A stretch of DNA of 14,236 nucleotides, taken from DATNPH01 sp036703315 (GTDB taxonomy: Bacteria; Cyanobacteriota; Cyanobacteriia; Cyanobacteriales; Coleofasciculaceae). The DNA is taken from positions 1 through 14,236 of the forward strand of contig DATNPH010000013.1 in assembly GCA_036703315.1 (NCBI GenBank), read 5' to 3'. The notes under the pieces were generated by a model. That model did no database searches and was not told the DNA's origin. It saw nothing but the letters and a program-made list of their open reading frames with translations. Position 1 is the first letter of the stretch. The number at the start of each line of letters is the position of its first letter. The position numbers and the translations under genes are program-made. Positions 7,518-14,236 of the stretch are shown here, in pieces.

Positions 7518-7563
7518 TTAGTAGTTAGTGGTTAGTAATTGGTAGTTGGTAGTTAGTAGTTAG
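7515..7563. repeat. Heptanucleotide tandem array (consensus TAGTTAG), seven units
   Basis: Seven consecutive 7-bp units with consensus TAGTTAG and variants such as TGGTTAG and TAGTTGG. Bases 7516-7540 are identical to 9432-9456 on the other side of the helicase gene. Confidence 0.85.
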
Positions 7564-7801
7564 TGGTGTCTTTTTGGGAGATTGTCCAATGCATGGAATA
7601 AACTACCTTTGTTTACTACTGATTCCAACTGGTTCCACTAGCTCCGACCCGAAGACCCTCCCACTCAAGAGAAGGAGATGGGCATCAAGAGCGGAGCGGC
7701 TGGTGATTTCATCTGGCTAGAACGCGGCTTAGCAGACTGCGATAAGGTGAAAAGACACTATCCCAACGATTCCAAGGTTTATTGTGACAAACGGGGAACA
7801 A

Positions 7802-9364
7802 ATGGAACCAAGATCAGGGGATATGGTGCTAGGAACTCCCCATCGTTCAAACAGCCCCAATCCCACGGAGGATACCCCCTCACCTCGCTCCTTTGACTTG
7901 GTGCTGGGGTTTACTCCTTCTACCTATCAGAAAGCCATCTTCGAGTGGCTGGCAGAAGGTCAGGGTTCCTGTGTCGTGTCGGCTGTGCCGGGTTCTGGCA
8001 AAACTACAACCCTAATTAAGGGTGCTAACTACATCCCCAAGTATTTGCAATCGCGTTTCCTAGCTTTCAACAAGCACATTGCTCAACAACTGGAACAAAA
8101 GCTACCCAAACATATCAAATCCAGCACCATTCACTCTCTCGGATTATCGAGTATTTGTCGCCGCTATAGAGGACTGCCTGAGATTAATCAACGCAAATAT
8201 TCCCAGCTTGTTAGCGGTTATCTCAACCAGAGAAGAATATTTGACCCCCTTGAGCGCCGACGATTAATTGACTTAATCAAGTTTACGCAGCTAACCTTAA
8301 CCAACCCTTATGACAGCTTGGCTTTAAAGCAGTTAGGTCATCATTACGGCATTAGAACTAGTGGAGATTGGGACTTTATCCAAAAAGCTGTATGTAGTGT
8401 TTTAGAGTACGGACTACACATCGCTCCAGAGAGTGTTTCTTACGAAGATATGGTCTGGTTGCCCAATGTATTAAACCTACCAGTAGGTAATTATGACTTT
8501 CTTTGTGTTGACGAAGCACAAGACCTCAATAAAGCACAGCTAGAACTTGTCTTGAAGGCACACTCGGAGGGAGCCAGAGGCATTTATGTAGGAGATAAAC
8601 ACCAAGCGATTATGGGCTTTAGTGCCTCAGACCACCGTAGCATTAGCAACATTATCGAGCGCACTCTCGCCATAAGTTTGCCTCTATCTATTTGCTATAG
8701 GTGTCCCACTAGTCATATCGAATTAGCCAACAAGATTTATCCAGTCATTGAACCTAAGCCCGGAGCGCCACAAGGAACAGTATCCGACATTAGGATTGCA
8801 GAAATTCCCAAGCTAGTTAGAGGCGGAGACTTAATCATTTGTCGCTGCTTTTATCCCTTAATCCGAACCTACTTTGATTTGCTAAGTGCAGGTATCCCCG
8901 CTTTGATTCGTAATAGAGATATCAGTGGTCAGCTAGTCAATCTGTTAGAGCAGGTAGTCGGGTTGGAGGAACAGCCATACACTAGCGATGAGTTTACCTC
9001 TATACTCACTACTTGGTATGAGTCCCAAAAAGCCGCCATGATGGCTGATGGTGTAGAAGTGATGGTGATTGTGGGATTGCATGACCGGGTACAAACCCTA
9101 AACGCCATCTATAAAGGCAGTAATTGTACGAATACCGCCGAGCTCCAAGACGCGATCGCCAATCTATCTAAACAAACAAAAAATGCTGTAAACTTGACAA
9201 CAATTCACGGTGCAAAAGGCTTAGAAGCGTCGCGAGTCTTTCACGTCAGACCTAATTTAGTGCCTCATTCGAGAGCCGAGAAAGATTGGGAAAAAGAACA
9301 AGAAAGAAACCTAGAATTTGTTGCCCTCACCCGCGCCAAACAAGATTTGTTTTTTGCTAGATGA
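7802..9364 (+). CDS. Compact UvrD/PcrA-type SF1 DNA helicase
   Basis: Helicase motifs appear in order, numbered from a GTG at 7784: Q-motif Q49; Walker A AVPGSGKTTT (67-76); motif Ia around FLAFNK (92-97) with STIHS (114-118); Walker B VDEAQD (242-247); motif III GDKHQAI (270-276); motif IV YRCP (305-308); motif V TIHGAKGLE (473-481); motif VI VALTRAKQ (513-520). All residues needed for ATP hydrolysis are present. At about 520 residues it is much shorter than UvrD/PcrA (around 700-750), so the 1B/2B insertions are reduced and the protein ends seven residues after motif VI, like small phage-style or accessory helicases. I prefer ATG 7802, preceded by GGGGAA, over the GTG at 7784; the first 40 residues look unconserved, so the start is uncertain. 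It stands alone, divergent from the GTPase. DNA repair or defence are both possible roles. Confidence 0.88.
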   Translation: MEPRSGDMVLGTPHRSNSPNPTEDTPSPRSFDLVLGFTPSTYQKAIFEWLAEGQGSCVVSAVPGSGKTTTLIKGANYIPKYLQSRFLAFNKHIAQQLEQKLPKHIKSSTIHSLGLSSICRRYRGLPEINQRKYSQLVSGYLNQRRIFDPLERRRLIDLIKFTQLTLTNPYDSLALKQLGHHYGIRTSGDWDFIQKAVCSVLEYGLHIAPESVSYEDMVWLPNVLNLPVGNYDFLCVDEAQDLNKAQLELVLKAHSEGARGIYVGDKHQAIMGFSASDHRSISNIIERTLAISLPLSICYRCPTSHIELANKIYPVIEPKPGAPQGTVSDIRIAEIPKLVRGGDLIICRCFYPLIRTYFDLLSAGIPALIRNRDISGQLVNLLEQVVGLEEQPYTSDEFTSILTTWYESQKAAMMADGVEVMVIVGLHDRVQTLNAIYKGSNCTNTAELQDAIANLSKQTKNAVNLTTIHGAKGLEASRVFHVRPNLVPHSRAEKDWEKEQERNLEFVALTRAKQDLFFAR

Positions 9365-9401
9365 AGGATGGCGATCAAGCGTTCAACCAGTGATTCTGAT
9401 T

Positions 9402-9431
9402 GAATACTCTGCCCCTTGTGGGTGGAGATTC
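9402..9431 (+). terminator. Imperfect stem-loop after the helicase gene
   Basis: GAAT..CTC..CCC pairs with GGG..GAG..ATTC around a short loop about 40 bases past the helicase stop, with small internal mismatches and no strong T-run. A weak terminator is plausible. Confidence 0.3.
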
Positions 9432-9465
9432 AGTTAGTAGTTAGTGGTTAGTAATTAGTAGTTAA
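9431..9465. repeat. Heptanucleotide tandem array, five units
   Basis: Five 7-bp units of consensus TAGTTAG. Bases 9432-9456 repeat 7516-7540 exactly (25 bp), so the helicase gene lies between direct copies of the same array. Confidence 0.85.
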
Positions 9466-9494
9466 ATACCTTGAGAAACATCTTAAAATAGTGC

Positions 9495-9528
9495 TAACTC
9501 AGTTTTGATTAAGACCTTGCGTGAGTTA
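9495..9528 (-). terminator. Inverted repeat at the 3' end of the permease gene
   Basis: On the minus strand TAACTCA, whose first three bases are the permease stop codon, pairs with TGAGTTA after 20 bases. It could form a terminator stem, but no U-run follows. Confidence 0.25.
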
Positions 9529-11148
9529 CAACCTTAACGAGTTTTTTTTCGATTTTCGAGCATCAGTAAGGCAACCACTGCACTCGCGATCGCTAATCCA
9601 AAAGGCAACCACTGCACTCGCGATCGCTAATCCAACGGCAATCAGCATCACCAAGCGGAAGCTATCGACAAACGAAGCCGCGATCGCTCTTTTCAATGCT
9701 GCACTCAGAGAGTTACTCAGTCCCGGAGGCACTTTTGCCGCAGCCAGATTGATTCGCTGTGCCCAAAGAAACTGTTGCGCTTGTGGGGAAAGTTCTAGCG
9801 ATGCGATGCGTTTGTCCAGGCTGTTATTAAAGGTACTCAAGACAACAATCCCCAACACCGCTATTGATAGCAAGCTAGCAATCCGGGACACGGCATTATT
9901 AATCCCCGAAGCTACTCCCGCATAGCGTACCTTTACAGCATTCATTGCCGCCGTTGTCAACGGTGCGACACAAATTGTCATGCCCAAACCCAGCACCACT
10001 ACCGCCGGGAAAAACGTCGTCCAATAACTGCCGCCAATTCCAGGTATCGCCATCAAACCAAACCCAACGGCGGCAAGAGTTGGACCAATCATCAGCGGTA
10101 GCTTGGCACCGTAGCGACTCACGAGTCCGCCAGACCAACGCGAGAGGAAGAACATAATTATTGGAAACGGTACAAGCGCTGCTCCCGCTGCTGTTGCTGA
10201 ATAGCCTTGCACTTGAATTAAATTAAAGGGGAGAAAGAACAAAGCTCCACCTAACGCCGAGTACAACAGCAGTGTTAGTAAGTTTGCCCCACTGAAGGTG
10301 CGCGAACGGAACAACGTCAACGGCATCATTGGCGAGGGAATGCGAGACTCCACAAGGATAAACGCGCCCAAAATAGCTGCGCCAAAGAAGATCGCACTTA
10401 GGACAACAGGATTACTTAAACCGACAATGGCAGATTCTAGTAGTCCATAAACAACGCTTCCCAGTCCAATCATTACTAGCAGTGCGCCCCACAAGTCAAG
10501 GCTTGAGTTAGCTTCTACGTCACGGCTTTCTGGTACGCGCCAGAAGCTGATGCCAAGGACAACGAGCGCTAGCGGAATGTTGATAAAAAATATCCAGCGC
10601 CAAGAGAAATTTTCAATCAGCCAGCCACCCAACACGGGACCAATTGCTGAGGTAATGGCTGTAAAGCCTGACCATAAACCAATTGCGCCCCCACGTTGGT
10701 CTTTGGTGAATGACGCGCTGATAATGGCTAGGCTACCAGGGATGAGTAAGGCAGCGCCGACTCCCTGTACTCCCCGTGCGAAGATTAATTGCTGTACGTT
10801 CGGAGCGAGACCGCACCACACCGAAGCTATGGCGAAAAGTGCTACTCCAGAAGCGAAGATGCGTCGCCGTCCCAAATGGTCGCCCAACGACCCACCCACT
10901 AATATCAGAGCCGCGACAAACAGTGCATAGGACTCAACTACCCATTGCGCGTCAGCCACGGTAGCATTCAACTCAGTTTGTAGAGTTGGGAGCGCGACAT
11001 TAACGACGGTGCTGTCGATAAATGCCATGCTCGAGCCGAGAATCGTTGCTACCAGTACCCAGATTCTGGCATTTTGAGTGCAGGGAGCAGTACAAGGGTT
11101 AGAGCGGATTACCCCTTCATCGCAAGGCTGTTTGATAATGTTAGCCAT
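9526..11148 (-). CDS. DHA2-family (EmrB/QacA-like) 14-TM drug efflux permease with a frameshifted C-terminal tail
   Basis: A 540-aa major facilitator of the drug:H+ antiporter-2 group. It shows motif D1 (DSTVVNVALP, 45-54), motif A (GGSLGDHLGRRR, 85-96) and motif C (SAIGPVLGGWL, about 167-177), with about 14 hydrophobic helices, the last at about 498-517. It should export hydrophobic or cationic compounds across the inner membrane using the proton gradient. ATG 11148 has AGGAAG seven bases upstream. The end is abnormal: a perfect 34-bp tandem duplication (9568-9635) shifts the frame after residue 515. The present tail is FWISDRECSGCLTDARKSKK and five more residues. Without the duplicate the protein would end LLMLENRKKTR, a normal short basic tail. 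TM14 is largely kept, so function may persist. The gene is divergent from the FAD monooxygenase, which suggests shared regulation and a joint detoxification or export role. Confidence 0.92.
   Translation of the reverse strand: MANIIKQPCDEGVIRSNPCTAPCTQNARIWVLVATILGSSMAFIDSTVVNVALPTLQTELNATVADAQWVVESYALFVAALILVGGSLGDHLGRRRIFASGVALFAIASVWCGLAPNVQQLIFARGVQGVGAALLIPGSLAIISASFTKDQRGGAIGLWSGFTAITSAIGPVLGGWLIENFSWRWIFFINIPLALVVLGISFWRVPESRDVEANSSLDLWGALLVMIGLGSVVYGLLESAIVGLSNPVVLSAIFFGAAILGAFILVESRIPSPMMPLTLFRSRTFSGANLLTLLLYSALGGALFFLPFNLIQVQGYSATAAGAALVPFPIIMFFLSRWSGGLVSRYGAKLPLMIGPTLAAVGFGLMAIPGIGGSYWTTFFPAVVVLGLGMTICVAPLTTAAMNAVKVRYAGVASGINNAVSRIASLLSIAVLGIVVLSTFNNSLDKRIASLELSPQAQQFLWAQRINLAAAKVPPGLSNSLSAALKRAIAASFVDSFRLVMLIAVGLAIASAVVAFWISDRECSGCLTDARKSKKNSLRL
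9568..9635. repeat. Perfect 34-bp tandem duplication inside the permease 3' end
   Basis: Bases 9568-9601 and 9602-9635 are identical. Each copy carries a HIP1 octamer (CGCGATCGCT context). The length is not a multiple of three, so the duplication changes the reading frame of the permease tail. The absence of any difference between the copies points to a recent event, or to an assembly artefact. Confidence 0.95.
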
Positions 11149-11361
11149 CTTTAATCTTCCTCACCCTGCGTCACTTTTCCAGGCTTTGTCCGTAGTTAAT
11201 GACTCTCGTACCATCTAGTGAACGATGAGTGATTCTAATTCTAGGCTCTTGTTAACAATTCCCTAAAGCATTCCTGAAATGCTGTACACAACGTACCGAA
11301 CTAAGTCAAATTGAATAAAACTCAAGTTTGATATTCTAAGGTCATTCAAGACCGTAACAAA
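11149..11361. promoter_or_regulatory. Divergent promoter region with two palindromes
   Basis: This is the only space for promoters of the divergent permease and monooxygenase genes. It contains TTGTTAACAA (11249-11258, perfect 10-bp palindrome) and AGCATT-CCTGA-AATGCT (11267-11283, 6-bp arms, 5-bp spacer), both of operator-like size and placed centrally. A possible + strand promoter is TTGAAT (11311-11316) with TATTCT (11332-11337), but its 15-base spacing is short. No TetR or MarR gene adjoins; the LysR fragment at the right edge is 2 kb away. Confidence 0.45.
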
Positions 11362-11364
11362 GTG

Positions 11365-12564
11365 ATGACTCAGGTTGTAATTGTCGGGGCAGGACCGGCT
11401 GGTGCAACGCTTGCACTGCTTCTCGTGAAACGTGGTATCGCCGTCAAGCTGATTGAATCCTCCCGTAACTTCCGGAGAGTTTTTCGCGGTGAGGGACTGA
11501 TGCCCAGTGGGCTAGATGCTCTAGAACAGATCGGATTGTCGTCTGTGCTAGAGAACATCCCTCATCGACCTTTGGATGCCTGGGAAGTCCTGATTGAGAA
11601 CCGATTTCTGTTTCGAGTTGATGAGCCAATCGAACCGGGTGGTAAGCCCTGCACCCTTGTCTCACAGCCAGCTTTCCTGGAAGCAGTGATTGACCAGGCA
11701 AGCAGTTATCCCGATTTTGAGTTTGTGCAGGGTGAGCCTGTGCAGGATTTACTGTGGAACGAAGGACGAGTTTCGGGCGTAAAGCTGGGTGACGATCGCT
11801 CCATCTATGCCAATCTAGTTATTGGGGCGGATGGTCGTAATTCCGTTGTTCGGCAGCGAGCCAACTTGCCTCTAGAGCAACAGTCCGGAAGCTTTGATGT
11901 TCTTTGGTTTAAATTGGCCGATAGTGAGCGCTTTGAATCGGAGAATATATTTTATTCGATTGTTCGCGATCGTCATGTCTTTGGGCTGTTTCGCTCTTCA
12001 GAGGGAAATCTTCAGGTGGGCTGGGCACTCCATGAGGATGCCCCAATAGACTCCAAGCAAGCCGATTGGCCTGAGATTTTGGCTTCTGCATCGCCTCCAT
12101 GGTTAGCAGAGCATTTTCGCACTCATGCACAAACCATTGAACGGCCTGTTCTGTTATCGGTTGTCGTCGGGCGTTGTCCGCGTTGGTATGCACCAGGATT
12201 ACTGCTCTTGGGCGATGCGGTTCACCCGATGTCACCCATTCGCGCCCAAGGCATCAATATGGCATTACGAGATGTGATTGTTGCGGCAAATCATCTGGTT
12301 CCCCTGTTGCGTGACGGGGCAACAGATGCGGCAATTGATGCCGTCTTGCAAAAGATTCAAGCTGAACGGGAGCCGGAGATTATTCGAGCGCAGCAGCTTC
12401 AAAGTCAGGAAGCGGCTCAGGCTGAACTACTGCGTAAAAACGCACTGCTGCGATGGGGAGCAAGTCAGCTAGCCCCCCTGCTGGGCAAGATCGTGAGACA
12501 CTCTTGGCTCGCTAGGCAGCGCCAGTTGCGCCAAGGGGTAACGCAGATACAGTTAACTGTGTGA
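11365..12564 (+). CDS. FAD-dependent monooxygenase (PHBH/UbiH-like, group A flavoprotein)
   Basis: The 399-aa protein begins with a Rossmann dinucleotide-binding motif VGAGPAG, followed by a conserved arginine/glutamate segment (RGEGLMPSG). In mid-protein comes the FAD/NAD(P)H 'DG' motif GADGRNSVVR (155-164, counting the GTG at 11362 as residue 1). Near the end is the ribityl-binding motif LLGDAVHPMSP (282-292) with AQGINMALRD. This is the full signature of single-component flavin monooxygenases, which hydroxylate aromatic or polyketide substrates with NAD(P)H and O2 in the cytoplasm. The C-terminus is a basic helix without added domains. GTG and ATG are adjacent at 11362 and 11365; I take the ATG, although no clear Shine-Dalgarno is seen. 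Being divergent from an efflux permease, it may modify the compound that the pump exports. The substrate cannot be deduced. Confidence 0.92.
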   Translation: MTQVVIVGAGPAGATLALLLVKRGIAVKLIESSRNFRRVFRGEGLMPSGLDALEQIGLSSVLENIPHRPLDAWEVLIENRFLFRVDEPIEPGGKPCTLVSQPAFLEAVIDQASSYPDFEFVQGEPVQDLLWNEGRVSGVKLGDDRSIYANLVIGADGRNSVVRQRANLPLEQQSGSFDVLWFKLADSERFESENIFYSIVRDRHVFGLFRSSEGNLQVGWALHEDAPIDSKQADWPEILASASPPWLAEHFRTHAQTIERPVLLSVVVGRCPRWYAPGLLLLGDAVHPMSPIRAQGINMALRDVIVAANHLVPLLRDGATDAAIDAVLQKIQAEREPEIIRAQQLQSQEAAQAELLRKNALLRWGASQLAPLLGKIVRHSWLARQRQLRQGVTQIQLTV

Positions 12565-12630
12565 AGTACCGCCGTTGGATAGCAAGGTTATCTCTGCGGG
12601 AGACTATTCCAAAGGTGAGGTAGGTTGCCA

Positions 12631-12660
12631 AATCGGAAGCCTCTTGAGGTTCGACCGATT
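12631..12660 (+). terminator. Nested stem-loop downstream of the monooxygenase
   Basis: AATCGG (12631-12636) pairs with CCGATT (12655-12660), enclosing a second stem CCTC/GAGG (12640-12649). It lies about 70 bases past the monooxygenase stop and could end its transcript, although only AGTTGTT follows instead of a T-run. Confidence 0.4.
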
Positions 12661-12669
12661 AGTTGTTCC

Positions 12670-12716
12670 TAGGACTTACGCATTGACAGAATTTCGATTG
12701 TATGCATGAAGTCCTA
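12670..12716. repeat. MITE-like or IS-end inverted repeat (TAGGACTTACGCA)
   Basis: TAGGACTTACGCA (12670-12682) and TGCATGAAGTCCTA (12703-12716) are inverted copies with one extra base, around 20 bases of spacer. An outer pair CGATTAG (12656-12662) and CTAATCG (12714-12720) extends the symmetry. I recall this terminal sequence as frequent in cyanobacterial genomes, at ends of insertion sequences or small miniature elements. No transposase is encoded here. Confidence 0.55.
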
Positions 12717-12816
12717 ATCGATTTTTTAGGTGTTCTAGTATGAAGTCACGAGCTACCTGAAGGGATAAATTCCTCTGCACTTGATACCAGTTTTCAATTA
12801 ACGCTTCAGCTCGCAT
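12676..12816 (-). CDS. Small 46-aa ORF, unrecognised, 3' end inside an inverted repeat
   Basis: ATG 12816 opens a frame reading MRAEALIENWYQVQRNLSLQ, then VARDFILEHLKNRLG, then LHAYNRNSVNA to TAA at 12676-12678. The first 35 residues look like a real soluble amphipathic helical protein (tryptophan, alternating charges); the last 11 come from the inverted-repeat element. A likely history is insertion of the repeat into, or at the end of, a longer gene, leaving a new stop. No good Shine-Dalgarno is seen, and an in-frame TGA lies five codons upstream. It could equally be a fragment. I do not recognise the family. Confidence 0.4.
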   Translation of the reverse strand: MRAEALIENWYQVQRNLSLQVARDFILEHLKNRLGLHAYNRNSVNA

Positions 12817-12860
12817 GAAAATACATTTTCAAACATATTCGCCGTTAGAGGTAATAGAAG

Positions 12861-13334
12861 ATGAGGAAAATACTATACATACTCATTGGTCCAAAAGGCT
12901 CAGGAAAAACCTATATTGGAAGTCAAGTCAATAAAAATACAGACATAAAGTTCTTAAGAGTAGAGCAGATCTGGCTGAAATTAGCCCCTAGTGAGAATGG
13001 GTGGGAAAGAGTTGAGAAAGAAATCGATAAGGAGTTTCAGCAGCATAGCAAGGTGATGATTGAAAGTTTAGGAGCAGGAGACGGATTCAATCAGATGCAT
13101 TCGTCATTAAGAAATAAATACGAAGTCAAGTTGATAAAAGTCTATGCTGATTTAGAAGAGTGTTTGAGAAGAGTGAGAAACAGAGACAATTCAGAACACA
13201 TACCCGTATCAGATGAGAAAGTAGAAGAATACAATAAGATAGCAGCAAGCATTAACCATCAATGGGATGCGGTTATTGATAATAATAGTCCGGCTACTGA
13301 TGAAGATATTCTTAGGGTCATTGAAGCTATATAA
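12861..13334 (+). CDS. Small P-loop kinase-like NTPase (AAA_33/shikimate-kinase-like fold)
   Basis: This 157-aa protein starts with a strand and a Walker A motif, LIGPKGSGKT (P-loop 10-17), then a short helix. A strand with VMIESLG (about 70) could hold the second acidic motif, and the arginine-rich lid segment DLEECLRRVRNRD is typical of adenylate-kinase-like small-molecule kinases. The size fits the gluconate/shikimate/AAA_33 group. The phosphoryl acceptor is unknown. ATG 12861 has AGAGG nine bases upstream. The gene is visibly more A/T-rich than the monooxygenase beside it, with many AAA, ATA and AGA codons, which suggests acquisition from elsewhere. The frame continues open past its TAA for 51 codons, but I see no family feature there. 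It stands alone, convergent with the LysR gene. Confidence 0.75.
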   Translation: MRKILYILIGPKGSGKTYIGSQVNKNTDIKFLRVEQIWLKLAPSENGWERVEKEIDKEFQQHSKVMIESLGAGDGFNQMHSSLRNKYEVKLIKVYADLEECLRRVRNRDNSEHIPVSDEKVEEYNKIAASINHQWDAVIDNNSPATDEDILRVIEAI

Positions 13335-13519
13335 GCAGCTTCTAATATTGGCATCAGCAGTGAAGGCATCTGTGGCGATCTCATTAATCAAGTTGCGCTT
13401 CGCGATCGCCTAATTTCAGACCCCATACTATCCCAGCTGCGAATGAGAGCAAGAGACTTTCATGAGCGTACCGCTCACACTGCAAGATGAAAGGAGATTT
13501 TCAAAACCGGTCTATTGTA

Positions 13520-14236
13520 TCAAGACAGTCCAGCATTAAACTCATCTATGAGAAAGTCAATAAAGCATCTTACCTTCGCTGACTGAAAGCGTCCTCGACG
13601 GTAAACCACCTGAATCGGTATTGGCTCAGGTTCGTATTCTTTCAGGATGACTTTGACCGATTGATTTTCGAGTTCATCACTAAACGACCAGATTGGGGAT
13701 GTGCCAATGCCAATGTTTGCCAACACCGCTTCACGCAGCGCCATCGAGTTATTGACTTGTAGATTTCCACCCACCGTTACCGTCGTGCCTCGAAAATGCC
13801 ATTCATTACCTGTAGACTGCCTGGTATAAACAATGCAGTTGTGCTGCAAAAGGTCTGCTGGTTCTTGTGGCTCACCAAACTTCTCCAAATAGGCGGCTGA
13901 GGCAACCGCAACGAATCGGAATGTGCCAAGCGGCTGTGAGATTGAGTTGGCATCGACAAACTTGCCAATTCTGATCGCTAAATCGATGCCCTCTCCGACT
14001 AAATCGACAAAGTGGTCAGACATGGTTAGGTCAATCTTGATATCCCGATAGCGATCGAGAAATCGTTGTAGGCGGGGGAGCACCTGCATCTGCCCAAACG
14101 CAACGGAGCAGTTGAGCCGTAATAGTCCAGAAGGCTTCTGCCGCTTTCCCACACTGGACTCGGCTTCAGATAGTGCTTCGAGAACAAATTGGCAACGCTC
14201 ATAAAAGCGCATTCCCTCGTCCGTCAAACTCACTTG
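13520..14236 (-). CDS. LysR-type transcriptional regulator, effector domain (N-terminus beyond the window)
   Basis: The frame enters from the right edge as QVSLTDEGMRFYERCQ, which is the segment just after the winged helix of LysR regulators (usual form 'TRxVxLTxxGxxFY'). It continues through the linker helix into the LysR substrate-binding domain: LRLNCSVAFGQMQVLPRLQR (first sub-domain), DLAIRIG and PLGTFRFVAVASAAYLEKFG, HNCIVYTR, and ANIGIGTSPIW. The 238 visible residues plus about 60 missing ones match the family length of about 300. The GTG at 14233 is not a start but an internal valine codon. Such proteins are usually transcribed divergently from a target gene, here off the window to the right. 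The effector is unknown. Confidence 0.9.
   Translation of the reverse strand, partial: QVSLTDEGMRFYERCQFVLEALSEAESSVGKRQKPSGLLRLNCSVAFGQMQVLPRLQRFLDRYRDIKIDLTMSDHFVDLVGEGIDLAIRIGKFVDANSISQPLGTFRFVAVASAAYLEKFGEPQEPADLLQHNCIVYTRQSTGNEWHFRGTTVTVGGNLQVNNSMALREAVLANIGIGTSPIWSFSDELENQSVKVILKEYEPEPIPIQVVYRRGRFQSAKVRCFIDFLIDEFNAGLS

Larger units (their letters stand above)
6388..7801. other. 1.4-kb stretch without an intact gene
   Basis: This stretch separates the minus-strand cluster from the helicase. It contains a heptad-like GGCAGAG/GGCAGAA repeat (6739-6763), two adjacent hairpins (6769-6785 and 6798-6817), and a GTG-initiated 87-codon ORF at 6629-6892. That ORF's first third reads like protein (AAQLIQYVDDNTIAAAQQRY) but then runs through repeat sequence, so it is at best a remnant. 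A 24-codon ORF lies at 6950-7024, rich in basic residues (MSKRKFRFKLDNLP). Two clearer remnants and a heptad array are listed separately. I see nothing else; the region looks like decayed accessory DNA. Confidence 0.55.

Noticed and set aside
7515..7563. Heptad arrays as a CRISPR or att site
   Set aside because: Units are 7 bp without unique spacers. They fit short tandem repeats common in cyanobacteria, and no integrase or cas gene is present.
7678..7896. 72-aa ORF overlapping the helicase start
   Set aside because: It overlaps the helicase frame, has its purine-rich site directly against the ATG, and its sequence shows no family features.
13335..13490. Frame of the P-loop kinase stays open for 51 codons after its TAA (ends TGA 13488-13490)
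   Set aside because: The kinase already has a complete family-like end, and the extra stretch partly reflects a HIP1-containing sequence. No motif or start supports a gene.
14231..14233. GTG as start of a 237-aa LysR protein
   Set aside because: The codon lies inside the conserved 'QVSLTDEG' segment and the frame is open to the window edge, so the real start is upstream.

Overview
The window looks like a chromosomal accessory region of a cyanobacterium, probably filamentous or multicellular. Supporting signs are several HIP1 octamers (GCGATCGC, for example near 68, 5391, 9586, 9620 and 13402), heptanucleotide tandem repeats between genes, a CHAT-peptidase gene of cyanobacterial style, and a 'TAGGACTTACGCA'-type inverted repeat that I recall as frequent in such genomes. 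The species cannot be named from this sequence.

Layout. (a) 1-172 is the 3' end of a mechanosensitive-channel-like membrane protein on the + strand. (b) 359-6387 is a minus-strand block. In transcription order it holds a dynamin/Era-like GTPase with a DUF697-like membrane region, a 113-aa Pepco/Trypco-like small protein, a 1053-aa CHAT caspase-like peptidase with an N-terminal helical-repeat solenoid, and a 240-aa PD-(D/E)XK nuclease-like protein. (c) 6388-7801 has no intact gene. It holds repeats, hairpins and two probable gene remnants (a RelE-like toxin fragment and a twice-frameshifted ORF). (d) 7802-9364 is a compact UvrD-type SF1 helicase (+), bracketed by identical 25-bp stretches of heptad repeat. 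(e) 9526-11148 (-) and 11365-12564 (+) are a divergent pair, a 14-TM DHA2 drug-efflux permease and an FAD-dependent monooxygenase. They share a 210-bp regulatory region with two palindromes. (f) 12.6-14.2 kb holds a stem-loop, a MITE-like inverted repeat overlapping the 3' end of an unrecognised 46-aa ORF (-), an AT-rich small P-loop kinase (+), and the C-terminal effector domain of a LysR regulator running off the right edge (-).

How the genes may work together. The most interesting unit is (b). A sensor-type GTPase, a peptidase-associated small domain, a repeat-bearing CHAT peptidase and a putative nuclease sit on one strand with gaps of 151, 73 and 102 bp. This is the architecture expected of a multicomponent conflict or programmed-death system. 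The CHAT frame, a 32-codon open stretch and the nuclease frame are all in register, separated only by two TAG codons, so either the gene boundaries or a past fusion deserve attention. The efflux pump and monooxygenase look like a detoxification or export pair. The pump's C-terminus was rewritten by a perfect 34-bp tandem duplication. All functional statements come from motif reading; no searches were possible.
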